A stretch of DNA of 64,000 bases from Halichondria panicea (GCF_963675165.1 NC_087378.1:6381205-6445204), one strand, 5' to 3'; counted from the first letter of the stretch, positions 1 through 12,944 are shown. Translations and numbers: made by a program. Notes: generated by a model not told the origin, from the sequence alone.

Positions 1-150
1 CACATGCAAAGTGTCTTTACTTTCAACATAACATTTTAATTTTGTGTACTGTATAATAGACCTCCTTATACAATTTTGACAGTTGTGGTAAATGCATTAT
101 GAGATTCATACAACGTGAATATTACAGCATGATTAATCGTACAATAGAAC

Positions 151-1642
151 TCATATTGCTAGAGTCAGTTTCAGCATGAATGCCAGCTCCGTTCCTTCAT
201 TGTGCTCCCAGCCTTCCCAACTGTCCTTCTTCCCCGCACGCAAACATCTCTGGAGTACCAATGTGCATGGTGTGTGTGGCAGGTAATTTTTGACAGACAA
301 CATTTTCAGGATGATGCAATGATACAACAAGCCATTAAATATAAGCTGCTACTCTGCAAAAAAAACACAAGCCAATTCGTGAAAATTTAGCCCTAGCTAG
401 TACAGAAGAAGTTGGTTTTATTGCCCCATTTTCCTATTAATTTTATGAAGGGATATATTAGTACAACCAGTAGGTTGTACATAGGATTGACAGTGCAGTA
501 GTGTGTGTTTTCAATTATTGCACAAATTTTGTAATTATAAGGTAGAGGGTTAATTAATTACCTTCAAGTTTGGATTTCTCATTGTAACAGCCTGGTTTAT
601 GTCATTGTCGATCAAAATGAAGAACAGAGCATGGAGGGACCACCTTCTCTGCAATGATAAAGAAACGCCGTGAGTACTATACGTACATGGACACTGATCG
701 CGTAATGCTAGAAATTCATGTATAATATACAAGCCTGCTATAAATACCCTACCATTTCTACATCCTCTTCTTGCGTACACATCTGGTTAATTAAGGAATC
801 AATTATTGAGAGGCTTCTTGCTAGGTTCTGATTAGTCTTGTTCCCGTAACAGAACTCAGCGATTGTCTTGACCACTTGCTGAATGGACATGGCTACAGTT
901 AATAAACAGAAGACACCAACAGCAACTCTTACTAGCTTCACCGCCAACGATTCCATATAATTTTCAAGGATAGCTGTCAGATCAGGGAGGTACAGTTTGC
1001 CTGCAAATTCAGCCACATCCGTTCCTCCTACAATTTCAAAATGTATGTCTACTCTCGCTGGCCCCACTAGATTGACAGACAACTGGCTCCCTTAATATCA
1101 AGAAAGCAATACACCGTGTATTGGATAATCGACTTACCAGTCCAGCACAGGTGTCCCATTTTGGCAATTGCTGCAATGAAAACCATAATTTCACACAGAC
1201 AAGTATCTTTTCTATACGAGACAAAATGGCTTCTAAGTTTCGCTATACACATGCTACGCCAGTTGATGTTACCACGTATCCTCTCATCATTGCTGTTGGT
1301 TGAGTTGGAGGAAAGGTTGTACTTGGCTAGTAGCTGCATCTCATAATTGTGAGGCTCTGTAGTTGTAGCACTACCTGTGTCCTGGTTTGCACTGGCAGGC
1401 GCAACAGTTGATGCTGAAGGACAAGAAACAATAAAGTATCTGGCTAGATCTACTTAGTATGGTCTCACCAAGGAAGGCATGAGAGTGTCTCCTTATAATG
1501 TCTGCAAATGCTCTCCACATAATACTAAATGATATCAGTAAAAAAATATGATACCCAAGAGATCCAAGGTAACTAGATCTTATCTTGCCTGCAAGAATTC
1601 CTCCCACACATTCTGCAGTTTCAGCTCCACCCCCTCACCCAT
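151..1642 (-). CDS. Unrecognised probable membrane protein, multi-exon
   Basis: Spliced gene assembled by phase continuity: exons at 1524-1469, 1413-1138, 1090-753, 648-562 and 249-151, all with GT donors and AG acceptors, ending at a stop at 151-153. The first exon is unresolved. An ATG at 1640-1642 opens MGEGVELKLQ but its phase does not join the next exon with a GT donor, although a GC donor lies at 1588. The 1090-753 exon codes for one strong hydrophobic segment (VAVGVFCLLTVAMSI) and 648-562 has another short one (ALFFILI). The stretch VDIHFEIVGGTDVAEFAGKL looks like a soluble beta-rich part before the membrane segment. I do not recognise the family. It is divergent from MGMT with almost no space between them. 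Confidence 0.5.
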
Positions 1643-1666
1643 TGACCTCAAGTCATTATAAGCTAC
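1643..1666. promoter_or_regulatory. Very short divergent promoter region
   Basis: The MGMT start (1667) and the possible start of the minus-strand gene (1642) face away from each other with only 24 bases between them. Any core promoter must therefore overlap the 5' parts of one or both transcripts. No TATA box is obvious. The placement depends on the uncertain first exon of the minus-strand gene. Confidence 0.3.
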
Positions 1667-2364
1667 ATGTATAAGATGGAGGAAACAGTTGTGTACAAAA
1701 CTCCTATTGGAGCATTGAAGCTTGTAGCTAATGATGAAGGAATGTGTGCTGTGAAATGGCTGTTTGGAAAGCACTCTGTTCTAACTCGGAATGAAAGCCC
1801 TGACACCGTTGGAAAGGCATCAGCTGACTCTTCAAAAGCTCAGGAGCATCTGAGAGCTTGTCGGAAATGGTTAGATGCTTACTTTGATGGATCTCTATTG
1901 GCTGTTAAGCCTGCTATCCCAAAACCTCCTTTGGTTCTTCCAGATAAAAGTATAACTGCTGCAGCTTACTGTATATTAATGGTTACTAGTGACATGTACT
2001 ACATGATCTATTAATTACACTAGTTTATCGCATCTACTCTCTCTATTCAGGTCCCTTCTTTCACAGTGTGTGGGAGACTCTACTGTCTAGTGGTGTAGGA
2101 GAGACACTCACTTATAAAGATTTGGCAGGACGCTCTGGGAAACCAACTGCTGCAAGGGCTGCTGGCAATGCAGTCAAGAGTCACAGTCTACCTATCCTGG
2201 TGCCCTGTCACCGGGTGGTGAAGAGTTCTGGTCAACGTGCTGCAAAGAAAAGTGTTGGAGTGTGTGCCCCATATGAAATAGGACAGTATAGTGGAGGAGA
2301 TGGGACAGAAACAAAGCAATGGCTGCTAGCTCATGAGCAAGCAATGATAAAACAGAAACTATGA
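1667..2364 (+). CDS. MGMT: Methylated-DNA--protein-cysteine methyltransferase (MGMT)
   Basis: Suicide DNA-repair enzyme that moves the methyl group of O6-methylguanine onto its own cysteine. Two exons, 1667-1949 and 2051-2364, join in phase 1 (codon AGT across the junction) and give 198 residues, close to the family length of about 200. Seen in the sequence: the active-site motif PCHRVV, the preceding asparagine-hinge region AAGNAVKSHSLPILV, the helix-turn-helix region TYKDLAGRSGKPTAARA, and the C-terminal YSGG...KQWLLAHE typical of eukaryotic MGMT. The stretch between PCHRVV and YSGG is about ten residues longer than I recall for vertebrates. A polyadenylation signal AATAAA lies at 2492-2497. 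The 3' end converges on the MRPS26 gene. Confidence 0.93.
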
Positions 2365-2491
2365 GCTACTTCACTGAGACCATAATTATCGTCATATTAT
2401 TCGCGTATACTGTCTTTTCTTTTGCTTATTATTGTTCACATTATCAAGTTCTCGTTCATCGTTAAACAAATTCTTGCAATAATCCTGCAAT

Positions 2492-2497
2492 AATAAA
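2492..2497 (+). terminator. Polyadenylation signal for MGMT
   Basis: AATAAA about 130 bases after the MGMT stop codon and before the 3' end of the convergent MRPS26 coding region. Confidence 0.5.
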
Positions 2498-2575
2498 CTG
2501 ATGATTTTCTAGTGAGGGTTATACTGGTACTCAATGCACTAGTACATAACAATAGAACGACAAATGAATCTAGGT

Positions 2576-3253
2576 TCACGAAATGATTATTTTGCCGGTT
2601 GTGGAGAGAGCAAAGTTGTACTCTATTTCATTGTCCACTATTTCTTGAATCTTCTCTTCCAAGTTCTCCATAGTGATGAAAGAAGAGCATGCGTTCTAGA
2701 TAATGAAAAGATGAACATGGAATTTTTTGAAAGCGATACTTTAATACCTGAACTTGAGCAACTTCTTCTTCCTTTCGCTCTGTTCGCTTTTCTTCCCAAG
2801 CGCCTCGAGCCCCAGTTCCTCTAATGAACTTCTCTTCACGTCTGTTCTTCCGTCTTTCAATCATTTCCTCCCTGGAAAATGAAACACGAATGATAAAATG
2901 ATTATGGGGTGATATTTTATAGGGAGTTACCTTTTACAGGCCATTCTTTCAAGCTCAACTCGATTTGTTTCTAACACTTTTTCCTCCGCTTCTCTCTCAA
3001 GTCTGCCTTCTTCTGCTGCCTGTGCGTTAAACTCCTCCATGCTCATCTCTTGATGGGCTCTGAGTTCCTTCTGGAATTGAAAACGACTTTCACTCAGCTC
3101 TTTCCTGAACTTGCTGTATGCAATGACATCTTCTTTGGCATGAGAATAGTGCTTTGGAGTACATTTTATTTTTGAGGTATGAAAGAGTCTTGTGGACAGC
3201 AAATTTCTACCAGACCTTCTCAAGAAGAGTGATCTATGAAGACAGTAGGCCAT
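2576..3253 (-). CDS. MRPS26: Mitochondrial small ribosomal subunit protein S26
   Basis: Protein of the mitochondrial small ribosomal subunit. Three exons: 3253-2931, 2871-2748 and 2695-2576, phases 2 and 0, giving 188 residues (human about 205). The start at 3251-3253 (MAYCLHRSLFLRRSGRNLL) gives an arginine-rich mitochondrial targeting sequence; an in-frame ATG ten codons upstream is also possible. The middle is a highly charged helical region (EEEFNAQ-type, then REEMIERRKNRREEKF). The last exon carries the family tail SSFITMENLEEKIQEIVDN followed by YNFALSTTGK, which matches the order FITxENLExx...NYNxAxTxxG of vertebrate MRPS26. It shares the strand with TMEM127, 218 bases upstream. Confidence 0.85.
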
Positions 3254-3471
3254 GCTTATAAAAGGTAATGGTCGTCCCAACAAAACTTATGATTTATTTC
3301 TGGTAATGTCATCATGGTAAAACGTTTTTAATTAAAACAGAGAGTCAAGATAAAACACACAAACAGAACACTGATGAAGAGATGAATGCAGTAAAAACCA
3401 ACAAACGAGGGCAAGCAAACGTTGTCCTCACATTGGTGCAAAACACATGTATTCACATACACAAACAAACA

Positions 3472-5141
3472 CTATGGTATATAAGCTGGTGGAGGTGACT
3501 CTGGTTCAGTCTCAGTGTATTCGGGCTCACTCATTGAGGTCTCTGCTTCACCATCTGTGTCACTGACATCAGTGGCTGAGTTCTCGAGGAGGTTGTATAA
3601 TGGAGGGGGCCCACTCCTTCGAGACGATCTCGACAGGGTGTTCATAGCTGATCGATTTGTCAGTTGTCGAGCTGAAATTTGTTCTTGCCTGAAAGATAAA
3701 AACACAAAAGTGAAAACTGAGCTCACAGCATATCAGAAAGACAAGCTTGTGAGGTGAAGGTTGTGTAGCCTAACTGTATTAGTTTTGCTAGTTAGGCCAG
3801 ATGTTTACTTCAGCACAACAATATTCCACGTAGGAGTTAGAATCCGCAACACTAAAATAACACGCCTTACCGTATACAGTATGAGGTACAGTATTTACTT
3901 GCATGATCTAACTCACTATTTCCCCCTTTCACTCTTAATCCACTTACCTGTATCTATTTCTCAGATTTCTTCTTCTCTCTGCAGCTGATCGTGCAAACAG
4001 CAAGTTGAAAGCAGCACCACCAAGAGAAAAGAGACCAGACACTAGGAGAATGTAGTAAGAGTACCCGAAATGAACCTCCACATTTGGTTGTGCTTTACAG
4101 AGCTTGTTTGTAGGGAGTGTTTCAACAACTGCTAGCCACAGACCAGCCACCAAGACAGTACACAGTACTGAGGGAAATGGGGCAGTATTATTATTAATGG
4201 CTAGTAATGAGAGACTGTACTATAAATTATGAGGGGAAGTTTGCACGACAATAATCAGGGAATTTTCATTAAATTATGTCACAAATATGTTCTCATGTTT
4301 CAATGAAATGGAAAGGTATAGGAGCTGGCTTCAAACCTCAATATATATATGGTGCTAGATCCAGGAAACTAATTATTATGTGCACACTAAATGACAGCAA
4401 ATATATTCAGGGTTAGGGATGACTAACATAATACATGTACAGGAACTCACGTGACACGATATTAAAGACAGCGAAGTGTCTGAGAAACTCCACCTTTTCC
4501 CTGGGGTAGCCGAGACTGATGACAGTGGCCACAATGGAGGAGACCAGAATGAGCACAGATACACTGAGTATACATGAGATCAGAATCTGCTGTGATGTGG
4601 TGTAGTACTCGGTCACTGCACAGAGAAGGGGAAACCAACATTTCCTTAGAGATATTAATTGAATGTACGATACATGTGGTAGAACAAGGAGAGAGATTTT
4701 TAGCTACATAAACAGGGAAACTCGATCAAGCAATACTAGAGCGACACCTTATTCACTCAACTTGGGAAATAACACCACAAGCACTCCTACACCAAACACC
4801 GTATCTCCCGTAACCACAATAATAACCGTCACCCCCACACTTTAATAAAGATCTCTGTGAAATAGTAACTCACTAGACGCAGAGGTTTGTGCGGTTCCAT
4901 AGATGCACGACACTTGTGTGAGACCAAAGCTAAAGACACATTGTCCGACTTGTCCAACAGAGTTAGTAGATTTATCAACAACCGCATTGGCCCATTCCTT
5001 GAGACACAGGCACACAATCAACAGTATACACGACAACACACTGCCTATTATCGACAAGTAGTGACGCTCTCTTTCAGGTTTGTCAACAATTCTAGGTGCT
5101 TGCTGTTGGTTCCTTCTTCTAAACCGGGTCAAGTTTACCAT
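3472..5141 (-). CDS. TMEM127: TMEM127-like four-pass membrane protein
   Basis: Four exons: 5141-4874, 4615-4451, 4167-3948 and 3688-3472. Phases 1, 1 and 2 join cleanly to 289 residues (human 238). TMEM127 is an endosome/lysosome membrane protein that dampens mTORC1 signalling. Seen: an N-terminal KPERERH followed by a membrane segment (IGSVLSCILLIVCLCL), an extracytoplasmic loop with cysteines, membrane segments ILISCILSVSVLILVSSIVA and ILLVSGLFSLGGAAFNLLF with another (VLVAGLWLAVV) between them, then an acidic Ser/Glu/Pro tail ending ESPPPAYIP. That tail resembles the PPPAYTP end of vertebrate TMEM127 and includes a PPxY WW-domain-binding motif. It is divergent from the FAM184A gene. The family call rests on topology and both termini. 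Confidence 0.72.
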
Positions 5142-5466
5142 TCTTTTTAAGTGACTTGACCAATACCATGTATCTTCACGTACCTACGTTCGAATTTCAA
5201 GCATAATGTTAGTTTTTCAGACGTTAGCACAAGATCTACGGCTCTAAAGCTCACCTGTGAGACGGACAAATGTCGATAAAGAGGTGTTTACAAAGCTCTA
5301 AACATGACAACTTCACAACTGATCGATCGTGAGCACACTTCCTGACCCTTTTTGTCCAGCCCCTCCCACTCACACAGTCATGGGACTGTCACATGAATAT
5401 TGCTGTAACCTAGGCAATAGTAATGCTTGTAAACAACTATCATGACATCATGTCAAAAGTCAGAAA
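5142..5466. promoter_or_regulatory. Bidirectional promoter between TMEM127 and FAM184A genes
   Basis: A 325-base gap separates the two divergent start codons, so both genes must start transcription here. I see no clear TATA box. The stretch includes GATCGATCGTGAGCAC (near 5321) and a locally C-rich segment (CCCCTCCCACTCACACAG). Confidence 0.5.
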
Positions 5467-8400
5467 ATGGCAGTGAGAGAGAAAGGCCTTGGGATTGGGA
5501 GCACCGTGTCTCTCCAGGGTGGAGAGTTCATACCCAGGGAGTACCACAGGAGAATACTCAAGAAAATTGCTCAGCTCACCAAGGTACATGCCGTGTGTGC
5601 TACAGTATTATACCGTGCAGTTAGCCTCGAGACCAGGCCATTCGTTGAACGCCTGGTCAAGTTCTGTAGAACTCGTTTAGCTGAGTCAGCGAGTGGTTAG
5701 GCTCGAGTAGTTGTGAACATGATTGCGGTAACCGCAAACACAACAATACTATAGCTAGCTGCATGTTACTGTAAGCTGGTATTCACGGGATGGTTATTGC
5801 GGGCAATTACCGGTCCAAAAAATTCTTGGACGAGTTCTACATTGGAAATTGATCAGGCGTTCTTTCAGACAACGAACGGCCTGGTCTCGAGGCTACCATG
5901 CAGTACGATCTTATACATGTAACTGCATGTCACATTCAAAATTCCACATGTACATGTAGCTACCGCAGTACCGGTGTACACAATTGCAATGGGAGAGCAA
6001 TAATGAAATTAGATCTAGCGACTGTATGATGATGAGTAGGAAGGGTCGTAACACTAGGCATTGAGTAATTTGAACAATTGTGCACTATACCTTTGAGAGG
6101 ATTATAACACATTCGGATTTTTCTGTAGGTGATTTACAGCCTAAACACAAAAATAGATGAAAATGATAGCTTTGTGGCTAGTTTGAGAGCCATTCACGAG
6201 ACTGAAAACAGACGTGTTCTGGAAGACAGCTCAACCCAGTTGAAGAGATGTGAGGAGGTGTTTGAGAGAAAACAAGAGTCGACACAGAGACAGTTGGAAA
6301 AGCTCAGTCAAGCTTTGGAGAATATCCGAGGAGAAAGAGATCAACTCTTCGATAAGCAAGTAAGATCCGAGTTTTATAGACAGCCTATTATTGATTCTGG
6401 CCCTACAGTAGATTTCCCTAGTGTTACATGATTGTTACATTAGACGGCCTAGTGACGAGGCTAAACATAGCACTGCTATTTGGTTAATGCGTTAAAAATT
6501 AACCTCGTGTAAGTAATGTACATGTATCTGTTCTCCAAAATGATAATACTGCAATTACATAATTTCATTGTTGTGGCACTGTAGGTATCATACCGGAAAG
6601 AAGTTGAAGGCCAACTCTCTACTCTAAAGTCTGAGCACACAACCAAGGTGCAGTCTCTCATTACTCAGCTGGAAAAGTTTCGAAGTGAGCAAACAAAACA
6701 ACTGAAACAGATTGGTGATTTGCGTACCAAGATGTTGAAGCAAGCATCTGAAGAGATGAAAGTATTGAGACTACAACATGAAGAAGAATTAGCTAAAGTT
6801 AGACAAGACGGTCAATTACTAACTCAAACACTTAATAATGAAATATCGTTTCTGAAATCACAACATGCTGCCGAGATTGACTCATTGACAAAGAAATTTC
6901 AATCCCAACTTGATGCACAAAGTAAATCTCTTACGAGTGCACAGAAAGATCTCATTTCTCATGAACGACAGGCATACAAAGAAAAGGAACGGCACCTAAA
7001 TGCTACCTGCATTGAAAAAGAGGAACTTCTGAAGCAGCAAATATCTAACCTTTCAAAAGAGTTGAGAACTTCTAACGACAAGCTTGCCTTGGCTGAGCAA
7101 AGGATACGAGATATGGAAGCACACTTTGAAGAAAGCAGAGCTGGTTCTGGTACTCTTAAAGCACTGCTAGAGAAGTCTGAGGCGGACATTGAGTGCTTGC
7201 GTGGGACAGTCAACAGTCTTCAAACCGATCTCGACATTGCTAGGGAGAAGTACAACCAACAGACCGTGGAACTTCAAACTACTTCAGGTGATCTCTCCTT
7301 AAATCTATTGAATTTTAGTACAGTATATATTTCATGGTGCATTTGCAACCGGCCCAAGTATGCAGATTTCAGCCAGGATATAATGCGGCAACTGAATGTA
7401 TAATGTATAGCCTTGTAAATTCAGAGCCACTGTGTTTCTTGTATTCATGTACATCCATGATGGCTTTTATCAATGCCTTTCTCCCTTTATAGGCACTATT
7501 GCCAAGCTTGAAGCTGCTCGTGTTTCCAACGAGAGTATCATTGCGACCTTGAGGTTTGAGTTGGCCAGTGTACAGGACAAGCTAAAAATATTGCAGGAAG
7601 AGAGGAAGGGAATGAAAAACTCTCAGCTGAGCCTCAACGAGAATCAAACAGCCAGGATTACAACATTAGAGAGGGTGAGGAACCACTGTTATTAATTATC
7701 TTATAGGGCCCTTGGCTTTAAATTACACTGTTCACGTGATCACTTCTGCCAGGGTAACGCTATCTAGAGAGACTATTCAACAAGCTGGTATACGTCAGGC
7801 TTAATGTTGATGCCCATTTTCCTTTCTGCAGGAGCTTGGTAAAGTAAGGGCTGAGAAGCAAGAGCTTCATGCTCAGTTTGCTCGAGAGATTGAGGCAGCC
7901 CACGCTCAGCTGAGTCACAGGGAGACAGAATTAGAGCAGCAGCACTTCACTGTACTGAGAGATCTCAGAGACAAGCATAGCAAAGGTACATATTATACAT
8001 ACAGTTTCGCTGTTCATGTTTTTAGCTAGCCAGACCCCTATATGCTTTAATCTACAGAACCTATAATTATGCTCGTACACATTATATCAAAGCTATAAGC
8101 AACAGCAATCACTATACATAAGAGTCCAGTAATTTTTGAATATTCAGTAATTGCATGTTTTGTTGTTGTTACAGTGCTTGGTGATGTTGAAGAGGACAAG
8201 AGATTGTCTCTGGATACTCTCAAACTGCATCTCCTCTCACAGAAAGATCAAGAGTTGCAACAACTCCACGATCTCCACTCATCCAAAATCTCCGAACTCA
8301 AAGCAGAGCTAGCGAACAAGAGCTCAGATTTGGAACAAGCACTTAAGGAACTCAATTCCCTCAAGGATAAGCTACGCCAAGAAGAACAAGGACTTGGCTC

Positions 8401-11400
8401 GGCTACTTCAACCATAGATGAACTTAGGTCAAACTTAACGCAATGTCAATCTACTCTCCTTGCCTCACAAAGAGAGTGTGCAGATGTGAAGACCGACAAT
8501 GCTCAACTCAAGTCGACCATAGAGTCCCTACAGAGGCAGCAGGTGGAGACTGAGAGAGCTCATTGGGAGGAACTGAGGAGGACTAGGACTGACCTCACTG
8601 CCCAACTAGAGGCTGCTTGGAAAGAGAGAGTCAAGTGAGTTCCCAAGTATGCAGTTTTAGTAGATGTCGAAATTCAAAGGAGCATCCATTTCCCAGCAGA
8701 CAGATCTTTAAATGTCCTTGTACCTGCTTACATGTTTAAGTACTACGTCGGTATACATGTACCACTACTGTATACTCTGAGTGTACATACATGTAACAGT
8801 GTTGTGTTATCTAACTATAATACACTCTCTCCCACCTCCACCTTTAGACATGAGACAACCAGCCTTCGCTCGGAATTGTCCCAGAGGCACAGCGAGGAGC
8901 AGAGAGTGGCCCTGAGGGAACTGGCTGGGCTCCAGGACACAGCTCTCAAGCAGGCACAAGAGAGATGGGAGGGAGAGAGAAGAAAACTATTCGATCAGGT
9001 TTCTATATATATTCTGATGTACAAAAATGATATAATATTATGCTGTACCCCTAGACCTCTATAGGCACTACAATGTAGTATAGTCTAGGTGTACGTCTTA
9101 TAGGGTATGTGTGTTCATGTACATGTACCTATACCTAAACCCATACGTATGATTAGATTATGAAACACACAAAAGTGTGATAGACAGTGCCATAAATATA
9201 GTGTTCAGTAAGAATGTTTGTACCCCCACAGATAGCGTCTCTGGAGTGTGAGTTGGAGCACCTCCAACGGAAAGCCAGCGCCTCATTAGAGGAAGCCAAA
9301 ACATCCTCTGACAGTCAGGTGACCTCACTAAGGTGGGCTAAACTGACTACTATCTAATTTTTAAAACGTTCATGTCTTGTGTGTTTCCTATTATTCATAA
9401 TTATGACACATACATGTATACTGTTCTTAGAAAAGAGCTGGAGAATGAGATTCTCAAGCACAAAGAAACTCTGGCCAGAGTACAGAAGAGCCACTTACAA
9501 CAAATTCAGTCACTTCAGTCTCAGTACAACCTAGAAAAAAGCGCTCTAACCTCGCAGCTCAGAGATCAGCACAGCCAAGAGTGTTTGGCACTACAACAGG
9601 CCAACCAGCTTGCTGTCAACTCACTCAGGGAGAAAATGGAGTCAGAGAAAAGGGATTTGTTAGCTCTAACAAATGATGATCATATGGAGCAGAGGAGACT
9701 GCTGGAGGAGAGGCTACGTGAGCAGTTTAGTGGGGATATGGCTCATGTACAGGGCGAGCATCTGGCTGAGATTGAGCAATTCAGGCAGCAGATTGGGAGT
9801 GTGGTGTCGCAGAGTCAACAGCAGGTGAGCAGCTTACAGTGTCGTATCATGTACATGTATTACACCCTGGCGCCATTTCTCATTGTTGGTTACATGTGTC
9901 TGCTAGAACTTCAGTTTGAGTTGGAACAGCATAATTGGCTAATTCGTAATTTAGCAGTAAAACTAGTCGACTTTGGACTGTTTCAAATGCTCTTTGTGAT
10001 GAGGCAGCAATACTATCTCTGGACAAAATAAATTACCCTTTTTGAAATTTTCGTTTTTTGAATGTTGTCAATGTTTGTATGATTGTTATGGCTACCATTG
10101 AAGTAAATATGTATCCTATGCTTGTTCACTGTATAGATGCAAACCCAGGAGAGGATTACTGACAGTCTCCGTAAAGAGATAGAGAGTCGAGCCTCGGAGC
10201 TGAGCGTGCTCAGAGAGAAGGGCAACTCTCTCACAGTGGCCATTGCTGATCTCAGGAAGCAGCTTACTGTGAGGGAACAAGAGCTGCAGCTGGCAAAGAG
10301 GGAAGCCAAGAGCACTCTAAGGTATAATTATAATTGTGTATACTTGTATACCTGTAGATAGCGACTCTTTTAACTGTATACGATAAATTATATGGTGTCC
10401 ATTTGAGCGTACAATGTAACATTTAATTTAAACTCATCTGTCCTTATACATCATTGCATGTACAGTGTAGAAGGGTATACCTTACTTCAGTGTCCTATGT
10501 TTTGATTGCGCTTTATATACATGTACGGGTACATAAAAGCCATGGCATTAATGTTTATGTCATTGTATACAGGATACGTGAGCAGCAATTGATAGCGACC
10601 TATCACGCTGAACTAGAGTCCATCAATGCCCAGCACAGACACAAAGCACAGCAACTGCTGACCGATTTTAACAAGGCCAAAACCCTACTGACCTCAAAGA
10701 TTCACGAGTTGGAGAGGCAGTGCGTTAAACACTATCATTATAGGAATCCATTATTGATACCACTATGATCAGTACATTTACTAATTTTAATGTATTGCAT
10801 GTGTACCAGGGCCGCTGATTAGTTTATTGTTGATAGTGTATATCAACAATAAACGGTTGTATGCGTATATGTAAGTAGTAACCTTTGTTCTACCAGTAGT
10901 TCTGGTAATAGCAAGTGCATGTACTGTACATGTGTCACTGTGTGTACTGCATGATGGCTCATCTGTGTGCACTCACTGACACTCACAGGTTGAGTGATTG
11001 GGAGCAGCGTTATAAGACGAGGGATTCAAAACCTGAGGACGTGGAGGCCATAATAGAGCTGAGAATGATTGTCGGACAACAGCAACAAAAAATGAAGGAC
11101 CTTGTGGTACGTCCATGCATCTTATCAGTGTAGTGTAGTGTAGTGGACATGATGAGCGCAGTGTTTGTCTTTCTAAATGGGTACCCTCTACAATAGTATA
11201 TAGTTTTCCGTAATTCCATTGTCCCGTTAACAGTACTGATGCTTCTTCACAGGCTGAGAAGAGAGTGTACCAGCTGGAATTGATGAACAGAGAAAAGAAC
11301 TATAACAAACTGTTCAACGTCAACCCTCAAGTTGGAGTACTGAATCCTCTACAGCTCAAGGTGTGTGGTAATGTGATAAGGTTGATTGGAGGAGTTGGCT

Positions 11401-12041
11401 AGTTTTACTTACTATTACTGGTATCCGGCTTCAATATTAGTACTGAATCCTCTACAGCTCAAGGTGTGTGGTAATGTGATAAGGTATGAGGAGTTGACTA
11501 GTTTTACTTATACTGATACCGGTATCCGGCTTCAATATTTACATACCAGTCACAATCTGAGCAGGTAAGGATCATTCAATCCTGCGTGCATGCTCATTAG
11601 CAATTCCAATGTTATGTCTATTAATCCAATGAAGGTATGATGTCTCTTTTCCTCATGCAGCAAAAGAAGACCAGTGTAGTTCGACCTGAGTCTCACAAGT
11701 ATGCGAGTGCCCCGTCCCTGCTAGCCCCCCTCAGTCCAGAGCCTCCTCAACTCAACCCCATCCCACACTCACTCAAACTGTCAGCCCTTCCTAGCGACAG
11801 CGGGCTTACCTCATCAGGCAGTCAACTCTCAAAGAAGACCCTTGCCTCTCAATCCTCATTGGAGGCAAAGCCACAGAAATTTGTCATGTTAAGAGATTCA
11901 CCGCTCACTCAGAAAAGAGAAAGTAAGCAAGCGAAGACTAGCCGGAAAATAATTAACAGTCACAGTGGACCATTGCAGCCAGTAGAAACTCAATCACAGA
12001 CAACTATTAGCTCTCAAAAACAAACAATGACTGTTCAGTAA
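5467..12041 (+). CDS. FAM184A: FAM184A-like long coiled-coil protein
   Basis: Fourteen exons: 5467-5583, 6129-6359, 6585-7287, 7493-7674, 7832-7985, 8175-8634, 8848-8998, 9232-9332, 9431-9824, 10137-10321, 10573-10719, 10989-11106, 11253-11360 and 11661-12041. All phases agree and give 1143 residues, close to the vertebrate protein (about 1140). Seen: the N-terminal signature KKIAQLTKVIYSLNTKIDEN spans the exon 1-2 junction; then roughly 900 residues of heptad-rich Leu/Glu/Gln/Lys coiled coil; then the family C-terminal block with SKPEDVEAIIELR, YQLELMNREKNYNKLFN and VGVLNPL, followed by a low-complexity Ser/Pro tail with a SAPSLLAPLSPEPPQLNPIP segment. Its cellular role is poorly known. The last part of exon 13 and its donor are duplicated in the following intron. 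Confidence 0.93.
5611..5905. repeat. Foldback element in FAM184A intron 1
   Basis: AGCCTCGAGACCAGGCCATT near 5620-5645 returns in reverse complement (GGCCTGGTCTCGAGGCT) near 5880-5900, with matching sequence continuing inward (GAACGCCTGGTCAA against a reverse-complement GAACGCCTGATCAA). This is the form of a MITE-type inverted repeat. No coding capacity is seen. Confidence 0.6.
11336..11541 (+). repeat. 103-bp tandem duplication over exon 13 end and donor
   Basis: The segment from 11336, which contains the end of FAM184A exon 13 and its GT donor, is repeated from 11439 with a few changes. Both copies have AGCTCAAG followed by GTGTGT. A third, more diverged relative lies 3' of the gene near 12205-12300. 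Confidence 0.8.
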
Positions 12042-12944
12042 TAGCATGCTCCATGATTTGATAAGCCATTGCTATGTTGTTGCTATGCAATTGCAAATGC
12101 ACACTAAACAAAGTCAAATTGCACCACAAAATGCTTGTAATAGCATACTCATGACTATGATTGTTGTCAACCCTCATTTTAATTCTAAATCCCAAAGACA
12201 TACAGACGCTCAGGTGTCTGGTAATGTGATCGTGAGTAGGTTGCGTTGGAGGAGTTGGCTATAGTTATTGTAACTCGTATTAGGTTTCTGTATTTGCATT
12301 CCACTTTTAAGGTGAGCACACATATCAATCCCTGTTACAGTGTACCACTAAAGCTATAACTGAAGTGCAAACCCTCGGGCGTTTATTCGAGGTATAGTGA
12401 GTCTACAGCCTCGAGTCAAAGCCGCGTGTACATATAGGCCAACGTGCTGCTTTAAAAGTGTGATACAAATAATAATAATAATTACAGCAAAGGTGACAGT
12501 GTCCCAGTAAACCCATGTGTTGTGCAGTGATCATGTCAACATTCCAATGTCAAAAAGGCACCATTAATTTTTAACCCATGAATGCACATAATTAATCTGG
12601 TCTCTAGACTCTATAGCTATATACATCTAGAGTAAGCATATATAGACAACCATGCATGCAATTTTCTCCTGCACCCCACCCCCTAATTTTGAGAGTCTTG
12701 CTATGCAGTGAATAACTCAGAGCAGTCATGCATTAGACTTATAGTCTACAGTAATGTTCTCATGTGATTGATGTGAACTGCTCTAAATTTATTCATGATT
12801 CATGTCAGCACATTTAAGACAAGCCAAGCTATCTGCACATGCACAAGTCCTCATGCATGGCTTGATTTGCCTGAGTGTATAGAGGGAGTTGATGGCTATA
12901 TTATAACACATAATTATAGTATATTTAGTGTTAGTCAGTATACC

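Noticed and set aside
202-390. Plus-strand ORF of 62 codons
   Set aside because: No domain or splice support, and it overlaps the last exon of a better-supported minus-strand gene.
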